16,704 nt of DNA from Candidatus Vogelbacteria bacterium CG10_big_fil_rev_8_21_14_0_10_51_16 (lineage in GTDB: Bacteria > Patescibacteriota > Minisyncoccia > Phycocordibacterales > JACRKE01), in NCBI GenBank assembly GCA_002774795.1, contig PCYI01000025.1:4991-21694 (forward strand), in the 5' to 3' direction. The notes below the pieces were generated by a model, which saw nothing but the letters and a program-made list of their open reading frames with translations, searched no databases and was not told the origin of the DNA. This document shows, piece by piece, positions 6,405 through 13,600 of this stretch. Both the position numbers and the translations under genes were made by a program. The stretch's first letter is position 1, and each line of letters starts with the position of its first letter.

Positions 6405-6952
6405 GAATCTGATATAATTGTCTTGCATCAGTTTTCAGCCGGCCTGGTTCTGGTGCGGTATGTAATTAGCTACTAGCAACTGGCAACTAGTTATTAGTTC
6501 CTTACCCCACCCCACCCCAGCCCTCACATCTCTCGGCGTGCTCGCCGAGGCCGCGAGCCCACCTCCCTCGCCTACGCTCGGTCCGGTCTTGCGAAGTGGG
6601 GTTCATCCCACTTCTCACCCCTTAGGCAGGGGAGGGGGCATATCCCCGGCCCCCAGTACCAGAGCTTCGCTCGGTACAGGGCGAAGCAGGAGAGGGAGCA
6701 ATCATACTCAATCCTCCAAGAAACTTAGAAGGGCCGGGATTGAAAATTCATGTCAAGCATTTTCAATTTTATATTGTCACTTTACATTTTGAGATTTCTC
6801 ACTCCTTCGGCAGATCTCCCTTAGGGATGACATTTTCAATTTACTTGTGAGCATTATCAAACACCCCGTAAAGTTCGCTTTGCTCACCATGGGGCGAGAC
6901 TCGATAACTTACGGTCCCTACTATATTTAACGCCCTTTTTTCATAAACATTT
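6405..6952. other. Repeat-rich intergenic region between rpsO and the NYN gene
   Basis: No credible gene. From left to right it holds imperfect ACTAG/TAGTT repeats (about 6467-6499); a C-rich tract (6501-6525) resembling a decayed palindromic element; and hairpins CTCGGCG/CGCCGAG (6532-6549), GAAGTGGG/CCCACTTC (6593-6614) and GTACCAGAGC/GCTCGGTAC-like (about 6656-6678). It then has ATTGAAAAT/ATTTTCAAT (6739-6767), a direct repeat CATTTTCAATTT (about 6758 and 6831), and TATATT (6922-6927) as a weak -10 candidate for the NYN gene. No good -35 is seen. Confidence 0.5.
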
Positions 6953-7558
6953 ATGAGTATAATCAAACACAAAAATCAACGGGTTGGGGTTTTTATCGAC
7001 ACGGCCAATCTCTATCATAGCGCCAGAAATCTTTATAATGCCCGCGTGAATTTCGGTGCCATTCTCGAAGATGCAGTGGCCGAGCGACAGCTTATCCGCG
7101 CCATCGCTTACGTCATCACCACCGAATCCGGTGAAGAAAAAACTTTTTTTGAAGCCCTCACCAAGATGGGCATCGAGACCAAGACGAAGGATTTGCAGAT
7201 ATTTTTCGGTGGGGCCAAGAAGGCGGATTGGGACGTGGGACTAGCCGTAGACACCATAAAGCTCGCGCCGCGACTTGACGCGGTGGTCATAGTTTCCGGA
7301 GACGGCGACTACGTGCCCCTGCTCCAGTTTTTGAAAGAGAACATGGGCGTGCAGGCGGAGGTGATTGCCTTTAGCAAAAGTGCCTCTTCAAAATTGCGCG
7401 AGGCGGCTGACGACTTCATAGACCTCTGTGAGACTCCGGAGCGCTATTTGTTTTCCGTCCGAAGCGGTCGCACCCCGCGCCCTCGGGCCCGGCCAGCGGC
7501 CACGCCCACCCCAACCAAACATGCAGAAAAAAGAGTATCACCTCCTGTTAGGAAATAA
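6953..7558 (+). CDS. NYN domain (LabA/DUF88-like) putative ribonuclease
   Basis: 201 residues. The NYN/PIN-like fold is clear: first strand GVFIDTANLYHS (Asp16), central acidic KADWDVGLAVD (Asp92, Asp94, Asp100) and VVIVSGDGDYVPLL (Asp117, Asp119), followed by VQAEVIAFSKSASSKLREAADDFIDL. In this family the clustered aspartates bind Mg2+ and the proteins are generally thought to act as RNases. The last 30 residues are a basic Pro/Arg/Thr-rich tail, possibly RNA-binding, encoded across the 38-bp overlap with pnp. That overlap implies co-transcription and probable translational coupling with PNPase, and a role in RNA turnover. No Shine-Dalgarno sequence precedes ATG 6953. Confidence 0.9.
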   Translation: MSIIKHKNQRVGVFIDTANLYHSARNLYNARVNFGAILEDAVAERQLIRAIAYVITTESGEEKTFFEALTKMGIETKTKDLQIFFGGAKKADWDVGLAVDTIKLAPRLDAVVIVSGDGDYVPLLQFLKENMGVQAEVIAFSKSASSKLREAADDFIDLCETPERYLFSVRSGRTPRPRARPAATPTPTKHAEKRVSPPVRK

Positions 7559-9704
7559 GAGCCTCTCGGCCACCTTTACCGACATGGCCGAGCAGGCCTC
7601 CGGGTCCGTCTTACTGCGTCTCGGAGAAACGGTGGTCCTTGTAACGGCGGTCATGGCGAAGCATCCAAGTGAGAGCAAGAACTTCCTGCCCCTTACCGTC
7701 GACTACGAAGAAAGGTTTTACGCCTCCGGAAAGATTTTGGGTGGGCAGTACGTACGACGCGAGGGCCGCCCCACCTCGGAGGCCATTTTGAGCGGCCGGA
7801 TGGTAGACCGAACCATTCGGCCACTTTTCGACCAACGCTTGCGCCATGAGGTGCAGGTAATAGTGACGACACTCTCCATAGATGCCGAGCACGACCCGGA
7901 CACTCTCGCCATCATCGGCAGTTCGCTCGCCTTAGGGGTTTCCGATATCCCCTGGAACGGACCCGTCTCGGCGGTACGAGTGGGAAAGGGGACGAACGAC
8001 AATCATCTACTCAACCCTACCAACGGCGAACAGACGACCTCCCCTTGTGAGCTTGTTATGTGTGGCAAGGCGGGTAGTATCAATATGATAGAGGCTTCCG
8101 GGCGCGAGATGTCGGAGACTGAAATTGAGAACGCACTCGCCTTTGGTCTCGACGCTATTACAACCATTGAAGCGTGGCAAGAGCAGATTATCAAAGAGAT
8201 TGGAAAACCAAAACGCGAGCTAATATTCCCAACACTCTCGCAGGCGGCCAGTGAACTCTTCGCGCGAGAGGTGGAATCCGTTATTGAGGCAACTGTTTTC
8301 TCTGGTACACCCGGTAAAACAACCATCGAGGACCTAAAAGAAAGGTGGTTGGCGCGTCTGGAGGCCGAGCTTCCAAGCGAAAGACGCAACTTAGCAGAGA
8401 CACACTTCGACGAGGCGGTGGATGCGTGCCTTCATCGCGGGGCGCTCGAGGCGAACAAGCGAGCTGATGGCCGTGGCCTCGAAGAGGTGCGGCCGCTCTA
8501 CGCACAGGCGGGTGGAGTCTCGTCTGTATTACATGGGACCGGCCTCTTCTATCGCGGAGGCACGCACGTACTCTCGGTGCTCACGTTGGGCGGCCCGAAG
8601 GACTCCCTTCTTCTCGAAGGAGCTGAGGAAAATGGCCGCCGGTATTTTATGCACCACTATAACTTCCCGCCCTTTTCCTCGGGCGAGACCGGACGGATGG
8701 GCGGTACCAACCGCCGCATGATTGGTCATGGGGCCCTGGCTGAAAAGGCCCTTCTACCAATGCTCCCGTCGCGCGAAAGCTTCCCCTACACCATTCGCAT
8801 CGTCTCCGAATCGCTTGCCTCAAACGGCTCCACCTCGATGGCTTCGGTGTGCGCGAGCACACTTGCATTAATGGATGGAGGAGTGCCCATCATCAGGCCC
8901 ACAGCTGGCGTAGCGGTAGGACTCATGATGGGAAGACAAAAGGAAGAAGAAAGAAGCAAAGAGGATGGACCAGAGCCCACTACGCTCTACGCCCTACGCT
9001 CTACGCCCTACCGCATTTTGACGGACATTCAAGGGCCTGAGGACGAGCACGGGGACATGGACTTCAAGGTAGCCGGTACTCGCGAGGGCATTACTGCCGT
9101 ACAGATGGATGTGAAGGTTGAGGGTGTCCCGCTCGCTGTTTTAAGCGAAGCGTTCGTCGCGGCCAAAAAAGCACGTCTGCAGATTCTTGATGCCATTGAG
9201 GCGGCTATTCCGAACCCGCGCCCAGACCTTCAGCCGACGGCCCCGCGAATCGCCTTGCTTAAAATCCCGCAGGATAAGATTGGAGGCGTCATTGGCCCCG
9301 GAGGGAAGATAGTGAACGAGCTCGGCCGGCGCACGGCAAGCGAAATCAGTATCGAGCAGGATGGTACTGTCACCATTGTCGGCGAGCGCGATGGTGTCGC
9401 CCGCGCCCGCGCGGCGATTGAAAGCATGACGCACGAGTATAAACAGGGGGAGCGCTTCGAGGGCGTAGTTACGCGCATTATGGAGTTTGGGGCCTTCGTA
9501 TCGGTCGGCCCCAATACCGAGGGACTGGTGCATATCTCGGAGATTGCCCCGTTTCGGATAGCAAACGTACGCAACGTGCTTGCGGAGGGAGAGAGAGTGC
9601 CCGTGGTCGTGAAAGAGGTGGACGAGCGTGGCCGTCTTAATCTATCGATCAAGCTTGCTGACCCAGATTTCGCCACAAAGAAAGGGGTGCTTAATAGCTT
9701 ATAG
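7521..9704 (+). CDS. pnp: Polynucleotide phosphorylase (PNPase)
   Basis: 727 residues; phosphorolytic 3'-5' exoribonuclease of the RNA-decay machinery, normally a cytoplasmic trimer. The start is ATG 7521 (MQKKEYHLLLGNK), the usual PNPase N-terminus, overlapping the NYN gene by 38 bp. Domains: first RNase PH (about 10-150), helical linker (about 240-310), second RNase PH (about 313-550) with ADGRGLEEVRPL, YNFPPFSSGETG, the phosphate-site SNGSTSMASVC and HGDMDFKVAGT; KH with IGPGGK (about 570-635); S1 with GVVTRIMEFGAFV...GLVHISEI (about 645-715). Two oddities stand out: residues 472-496 are an insertion in the second RNase PH domain, partly made of a tandem repeat, and the last codons and stop lie in a 7-bp repeat. 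The catalytic residues are retained, so it is probably active. Confidence 0.98.
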   Translation: MQKKEYHLLLGNKSLSATFTDMAEQASGSVLLRLGETVVLVTAVMAKHPSESKNFLPLTVDYEERFYASGKILGGQYVRREGRPTSEAILSGRMVDRTIRPLFDQRLRHEVQVIVTTLSIDAEHDPDTLAIIGSSLALGVSDIPWNGPVSAVRVGKGTNDNHLLNPTNGEQTTSPCELVMCGKAGSINMIEASGREMSETEIENALAFGLDAITTIEAWQEQIIKEIGKPKRELIFPTLSQAASELFAREVESVIEATVFSGTPGKTTIEDLKERWLARLEAELPSERRNLAETHFDEAVDACLHRGALEANKRADGRGLEEVRPLYAQAGGVSSVLHGTGLFYRGGTHVLSVLTLGGPKDSLLLEGAEENGRRYFMHHYNFPPFSSGETGRMGGTNRRMIGHGALAEKALLPMLPSRESFPYTIRIVSESLASNGSTSMASVCASTLALMDGGVPIIRPTAGVAVGLMMGRQKEEERSKEDGPEPTTLYALRSTPYRILTDIQGPEDEHGDMDFKVAGTREGITAVQMDVKVEGVPLAVLSEAFVAAKKARLQILDAIEAAIPNPRPDLQPTAPRIALLKIPQDKIGGVIGPGGKIVNELGRRTASEISIEQDGTVTIVGERDGVARARAAIESMTHEYKQGERFEGVVTRIMEFGAFVSVGPNTEGLVHISEIAPFRIANVRNVLAEGERVPVVVKEVDERGRLNLSIKLADPDFATKKGVLNSL
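8981..9011. repeat. Tandem 14-bp repeat inside pnp
   Basis: Two perfect copies of TACGCTCTACGCCC (8981-8994 and 8995-9008) plus TAC, coding for TLYALRSTPY within PNPase. The same CTACGCCCT core appears in the intergenic inverted repeat at 10223-10316, suggesting that a dispersed intergenic repeat has entered a gene in frame. Confidence 0.8.
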
Positions 9705-9718
9705 CTTGTAGCTTGTAG
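9695..9718. repeat. 7-bp tandem repeat (TAGCTTR) across the pnp stop
   Basis: Three units, TAGCTTA, TAGCTTG, TAGCTTG, then TAG. The pnp stop codon (9702-9704) is within the repeat, which also encodes the last two residues (Ser-Leu). The repeat fills most of the 27-nt gap to the Nudix gene. Confidence 0.8.
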
Positions 9719-9731
9719 ACGAATCAACACT

Positions 9732-10211
9732 ATGCCGAAAATTGCCCACATTGACACATTGCCCCGGAAGCTTGTTGGGGCGGCTTGCGTCCTTGAAAAC
9801 GAGGCTGGAGAAATACTCGTGATGAAGCCAAACTACATGGAGGGTTGGCTCATCCCCGGTGGCGTCTGCCGGCAGTACGAATCACCGCAAGCGGTGGCCC
9901 TCCGCAAGACCCAAGAAGAGGTCGGCGTCGACACACACTCCCCCGCGCTCGTGGGCACATTTCATAGCCTGCGCCGTTCCGAAGAAGGCCAGCGCTACGA
10001 ATCTGTGCATTTTATATTTGTGGGTGGAGTGCTCACCAAAGAACAAATTTTAAAAATCAAGCTCCAAAAAGAGGTGTTTGAAGAGTACCGCTTTGTGCCG
10101 GTCGCAAAGGCTCTTGAACTCTTAAGCTTTCCTCTAAACGACCGCGTCCGCCAATCATTGGAGGCGAGAGAGAAGCGCACCGTCGCCTACTTTGAGCTTG
10201 TGGAAGAGTGA
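9732..10211 (+). CDS. Nudix hydrolase
   Basis: 159 residues. The Nudix box spans residues 44-66: G44-x5-E50-x7-R58-K-T-Q-E62-E63-V-G65-V. It matches the consensus GX5EX7REUXEEXGU except that the first glutamate of REUXEE is Lys59. Family members hydrolyse nucleoside diphosphates linked to another group (oxidised nucleotides, NDP-sugars, capped RNA ends); the substrate cannot be read here. The preceding VLENEAGEILVMKPNYMEGWLIPGG is typical of the fold. It lies 27 nt after pnp and is probably in the same operon, so a role near RNA or nucleotide metabolism is plausible. The Lys substitution may lower activity or shift metal binding. No Shine-Dalgarno sequence is seen. Confidence 0.92.
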   Translation: MPKIAHIDTLPRKLVGAACVLENEAGEILVMKPNYMEGWLIPGGVCRQYESPQAVALRKTQEEVGVDTHSPALVGTFHSLRRSEEGQRYESVHFIFVGGVLTKEQILKIKLQKEVFEEYRFVPVAKALELLSFPLNDRVRQSLEAREKRTVAYFELVEE

Positions 10212-10222
10212 GGAACGGGGCA

Positions 10223-10316
10223 CAGGGCGTAGGGCACAGGGCGGAGAAAACTCGAGACGGTTTCCATTATTCATTATTCGGTTTCTTGCCCACCATACCC
10301 TGTGGCCTACGCCCTG
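10223..10316. repeat. Inverted repeat downstream of the Nudix gene
   Basis: Bases 10223-10241 (CAGGGCGTAGGGCACAGGG) match the reverse complement of 10298-10316 at 18 of 19 positions, with 56 nt between. It starts 12 nt after the Nudix stop and could act as a 3' structure, although no T-run follows. It shares the CTACGCCCT core with the repeat inside pnp. Confidence 0.7.
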
Positions 10317-10331
10317 ACCACAAGAGGCCGG

Positions 10332-10361
10332 TTCCCAATCATTAGAAGTTTGTTGTATACT
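10332..10361 (+). promoter_or_regulatory. Promoter for the coiled-coil protein pair
   Basis: TTCCCA (10332-10337, 4 of 6) and TATACT (10356-10361, 5 of 6) with an 18-nt spacer. This predicts a leader of about 25 nt before ATG 10394; it carries AACGTT and a seven-T run but no Shine-Dalgarno sequence. Confidence 0.5.
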
Positions 10362-10393
10362 AACGACACAAACGTTAGGCTTTTTTTATCATC

Positions 10394-11527
10394 ATGGATC
10401 CAATTCAAAGTAACCAAACCTCGACAACTGAACCAGCCAAAGACCAGACAGGCCTCGGTAATCTTATGATGCCGGCCACGGTCCTTGCTAGTGGTAATCC
10501 CATTGGCCCTTCCGGCACAGATTCACCGTCGACCGTCCCTGCCACCGTCACCACAGCCACCCCGACACAAGCTCCAGTGTTAGCACAAACCATCGTCGCA
10601 CAGGCCCCCGATGTCTCTTCCGCTTTACCTCTCGGCGCAACATCGGCCACGTCAATAACACCCGCGTCCCCCGCGCCCGCAACAGAGCAAGGCGCCACAA
10701 CACCAGTAGCAACAAACAGTAGTGGCGGGCAACTGTCGCCCACAGGGGGGGTGGCTCCGATGCCACAAAGCCCCGAAGCTCCCTCAATCTCCACAACACA
10801 AGTCTCTGTAGCATCAAGTCCTACGGGTAGCTTTGCCCAGTCTCAACCATTAGCGAACACGGGTATGGCTGTGGGAACCTCCACACCACAAGCGCCGATA
10901 ACTCCCGTTAATACAACTGGTCCGACAATAAACAACGCGGGAGTTTTGCCTCCTAAGCAAACCACCCTCACCCCGGGGGTAGATCTGAAAACTCAAGCAA
11001 TGCTCGCCATGGAAGGTGACGCGGGGAGGCAGCTGCGCGAGCAAGAAGAACTGCGACAGAAAGAGCTGGAGATGCGCTCAAAGTTAGAGTTTGAACGAGA
11101 CCAACTAAACGCGCATTTAGCTCAGGTGAGTAAACAAAAAGAGTACTTGGAGTTAGAGTGGGTTAAGTACAACAATCAAAAACAACCTCTAGAACAACAG
11201 CTCGAGCCTATCGTGGCTGAAGAAAGAGCCACGGAAGCCGAAGAACGCAAAGTAGAGCAGGATGAAGCTGTGGCCCAAAGCACACCAAACACACAAGTGG
11301 CGCAGATACAGGAAGTGGAGGCGCGGCGGTGGGCCACTCAGGAGCGACGTCACCGCGCCGAAGAGCAGAAGTGGGCTTTCGCAAAACAAATCGAAACTCT
11401 GGCCACTTCCATGGACTCTCTTGGTGTCGAGTATCGTAATATTCTCGCCCAAGAAGACGAGGTCAAAAAAAAGATATCGGGTGCCGAAGCCGCTCTTAAA
11501 AATCTAGCCGCGCCAAAGCTTTCATAG
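10394..11527 (+). CDS. Hypothetical Pro/Thr/Ser-rich and coiled-coil protein
   Basis: 377 residues of two parts. Residues 1-190 are low-complexity, rich in Thr, Pro, Ser, Ala and Gln and probably disordered; there is no signal peptide or membrane helix. Residues about 196-372 are charged and strongly helical, predicted as coiled coil. They begin with LKTQAMLAMEGDAGRQLREQEEL (MEGDAGR at 206-212), a motif also present in the next protein. Without a membrane segment it is probably cytoplasmic, and the shared motif suggests that it partners with, or is related to, the membrane protein encoded 84 nt downstream. I do not recognise a named family, and similar low-complexity/coiled-coil proteins have many roles. 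The start has no Shine-Dalgarno sequence. Confidence 0.85.
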   Translation: MDPIQSNQTSTTEPAKDQTGLGNLMMPATVLASGNPIGPSGTDSPSTVPATVTTATPTQAPVLAQTIVAQAPDVSSALPLGATSATSITPASPAPATEQGATTPVATNSSGGQLSPTGGVAPMPQSPEAPSISTTQVSVASSPTGSFAQSQPLANTGMAVGTSTPQAPITPVNTTGPTINNAGVLPPKQTTLTPGVDLKTQAMLAMEGDAGRQLREQEELRQKELEMRSKLEFERDQLNAHLAQVSKQKEYLELEWVKYNNQKQPLEQQLEPIVAEERATEAEERKVEQDEAVAQSTPNTQVAQIQEVEARRWATQERRHRAEEQKWAFAKQIETLATSMDSLGVEYRNILAQEDEVKKKISGAEAALKNLAAPKLS

Positions 11528-11611
11528 AACAGTGCGCGAAAAAGTGAAGGCAGTTTTGCTTTGGGAAACAGAGCCCGCTAACAAACACCGTGCTTTGTGT
11601 TTTATTCCAGC

Positions 11612-12934
11612 ATGGACAAACCCGGACCACAATCAGGACAACAGAGTGCGGCAGCCACCCCGCCAACTACAAACACCCTGGCCGCGCGCGCTATTGCCAG
11701 TCATGTGATGGAGGGAGACGCGCATCGCCGAGAAGAAGAACTTTCTGAGCTCCTTCACTCAAACACGACCAGTCAAGATCAACTCGAAGACGGCACGGAC
11801 AAAAACAGTCTTGGTAATTTTTCCATACTGATTGCCAAACAGCGACAAATGGCAGAGTCGGCCATGGAAGGCGAGGAGCGTCGCAAAGAACGAGCCCTAA
11901 CTGATGCCTCGGCGCGAACCGCGGCGGAGGCCGAAAAACGCGCCCGTGATGAGTCGGCCCGACTTGCGAAAACTGCAGAAGAGCGCGAAAGAGAGATGCG
12001 CCGCATTACCGGCGAAGCGCGCGAACGCCAGCAAGAAGCTCTAGTGAAAAAGAACGCTACCGTAGCGGAACTTATAAACAACTCTTCAATTGCCGTGCGA
12101 CCGGTTCGCACACTAAAAGAAGACATGAAGGGTGCTGGCAAAGATCTTTCGATAGTGAGCATGGCAATCAAGGAAGACGAGCATCGGCGAAGGAAAACCG
12201 CAGTAGCCACACAAGAGGCTAAGAAGAACTCCATGTTTGCGGTCGTGAGCACCATCCTTATCGTGGCCGGGATCGCGGTGGGTGCCTATTTTTTTTATTC
12301 ACTCTCTTTCCCGGACTCCACCGGCCCGGAGACAGTAACGCAAACATACGGAGAGGCGATGATCTTCGCGGAAAAGAGTAATATTGTGCCGATAGGCCTA
12401 CTTTCAGACACCCAACTTATTGCTATCTTGCGTAACGAAGTCGGCAACCTAAACGCCCCGCTAAGCACGGTCGAGGAGGTCCTGATGGTCGAGCGCGTGG
12501 GCGCAGAGTCTAGGGTGACTCTTGCGCGCTTTGTTGCGATACTACGCTTGCGCACTCCCGAGATACTGGTTCGTAATCTTGAATCTGGCTTCATGTACGG
12601 TGTACATTCAGCGCCAACAAACGCCGGCTTCCTGATCATCACTCCGCAAGCATATGATCGCGCCTTCGCGGGCATGCTTGCCTGGGAACCCTTTTTGGTC
12701 CGAGATTTATACAGCATCCTCTCTGGTCGCTCGCCAGAAGCCAGCCTGGAATCATCGCCATGGAGCGATACCGTCATTCGTAATGTAAACGCACGCATAG
12801 TCAGAGACGGAAGTGGACGCGTCGCCCTCCTTTACGCATTCTTTAACCAAAATACCCTCATAATAACCACAAGCGAAGACACCTTTACAGAGATCCTTAC
12901 GCGTCTCACCACCCCTCGACCCCCCACAAGATAG
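11612..12934 (+). CDS. Hypothetical coiled-coil, single-TM membrane protein
   Basis: 440 residues. ATG 11612 is preferred to the in-frame GTG 11597, since neither has a Shine-Dalgarno sequence. The N-terminal 207 residues are charged and helical, with three related segments: VMEGDAHRREEEL (about 32-44), AMEGEERRKERAL (84-96) and AIKEDEHRRRKTA (185-197). A single membrane helix spans about 208-230 (MFAVVSTILIVAGIAVGAYFFY), after a positively charged stretch, which predicts N-inside, C-outside topology. The outer domain (about 231-440) is mixed alpha/beta. The layout RTLKEDM...SIVSMAI..E..RR...KKN-TM resembles a membrane-protein type I associate with Parcubacteria genomes; I know no function for it. 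It is probably co-transcribed with the preceding coiled-coil gene. Confidence 0.85.
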   Translation: MDKPGPQSGQQSAAATPPTTNTLAARAIASHVMEGDAHRREEELSELLHSNTTSQDQLEDGTDKNSLGNFSILIAKQRQMAESAMEGEERRKERALTDASARTAAEAEKRARDESARLAKTAEEREREMRRITGEARERQQEALVKKNATVAELINNSSIAVRPVRTLKEDMKGAGKDLSIVSMAIKEDEHRRRKTAVATQEAKKNSMFAVVSTILIVAGIAVGAYFFYSLSFPDSTGPETVTQTYGEAMIFAEKSNIVPIGLLSDTQLIAILRNEVGNLNAPLSTVEEVLMVERVGAESRVTLARFVAILRLRTPEILVRNLESGFMYGVHSAPTNAGFLIITPQAYDRAFAGMLAWEPFLVRDLYSILSGRSPEASLESSPWSDTVIRNVNARIVRDGSGRVALLYAFFNQNTLIITTSEDTFTEILTRLTTPRPPTR

Positions 12935-12945
12935 GAAGGTCGCGA

Positions 12946-12986
12946 TTGCCAGCCAAGAACCTCTCTGATACAATTTTTGTTATAAT
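12946..12986 (+). promoter_or_regulatory. Promoter(s) for the DksA-like gene
   Basis: TTGCCA (12946-12951, 5 of 6), a 17-nt spacer and TACAAT (12969-12974, 5 of 6) preceded by TGA, which makes an extended -10. A second perfect TATAAT lies at 12981-12986, so two starts are possible. Either gives a leader of about 80-95 nt before ATG 13073, longer than the other core genes here. Confidence 0.6.
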
Positions 12987-13072
12987 AACGTAAGGATTGA
13001 CTGAATGTGATGCCCACCATCAATGATAAAATCTCTTTTTTGTCGTTTGCGTTTACTAACTAACTCGAACTC

Positions 13073-13450
13073 ATGACCCTAAACATCACTGAATTTAAGT
13101 CAAAGCTGGAGACGGAAAAGGCTCGCCTAGAAACGGAGCTAAGGGGCGTAAGTGTTCAAGTAAACCCACAGAATCCGGACGACTGGGAGGCGACCTACGA
13201 CACGCCCGCCGACATGGCAAGCCATGTCACGGAAATCGACCCGATTGATGTGGCCGAAACTATTGGTAACTACGAGAAAGGGTTCGCTTTAAACAAAGAG
13301 CTGGAAGGGCGTCTCAATCTAGTCGACGAGGCGCTAGCCAAGATTGAGGCGGGTACCTACGGCACATGCGACCAGTGTGGCACCATGATTCCCCTCGCCC
13401 GCCTCGAGGCAAACCCGGCCGCCACTACGTGCGTGGTCCACACGAAATAA
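13073..13450 (+). CDS. DksA/TraR-type zinc-finger protein
   Basis: 125 residues. An N-terminal helix pair (about 5-25 and 60-92) forms the coiled coil typical of the DksA/TraR family. The C-terminal finger is C99-D-Q-C102 ... RLEANPAATTC120-V-V-H123, with the conserved GTYGTCDQCG...IPLARLEANPAAT signature. The usual fourth Cys is His, which can still coordinate zinc. DksA-family proteins bind the RNA polymerase secondary channel and modulate transcription, often with ppGpp. This small version lacks evidence for that exact role and is best called DksA/TraR-like. No Shine-Dalgarno sequence is present; the leader is long for this window, and strong promoter boxes precede it. Confidence 0.93.
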   Translation: MTLNITEFKSKLETEKARLETELRGVSVQVNPQNPDDWEATYDTPADMASHVTEIDPIDVAETIGNYEKGFALNKELEGRLNLVDEALAKIEAGTYGTCDQCGTMIPLARLEANPAATTCVVHTK

Positions 13451-13472
13451 CGACACGCAATGTCATTATTTC

Positions 13473-13592
13473 TAAAACACAAAACACAAACAGCACAAAA
13501 CTCCAAAAAGAACGTGTCTGTATTCTTTAGAGTTTTGTGATTTTGTGTTTTAGCCCATTTGGAGTTTTGTGTCTTTTGGGCTTTGTGTTTTA
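13473..13592. repeat. A/C-rich inverted repeat before comM
   Basis: Arms 13473-13504 and 13561-13592, 32 nt each, match as reverse complements at 27 of 32 positions (core TAAAACACAAA ... CACAAAACTCC). A third related unit (about 13528-13552) lies in the spacer in the same orientation as the right arm. The right arm ends 8 nt before the comM ATG, so comM expression must start within or upstream of it. Confidence 0.75.
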
Positions 13593-13600
13593 ATGGAATC

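Noticed and set aside
7428..7520. Upstream extension of the pnp frame
   Set aside because: The added residues are Pro/Arg-rich translations of the NYN gene in another frame; ATG 7521 gives the canonical PNPase N-terminus.
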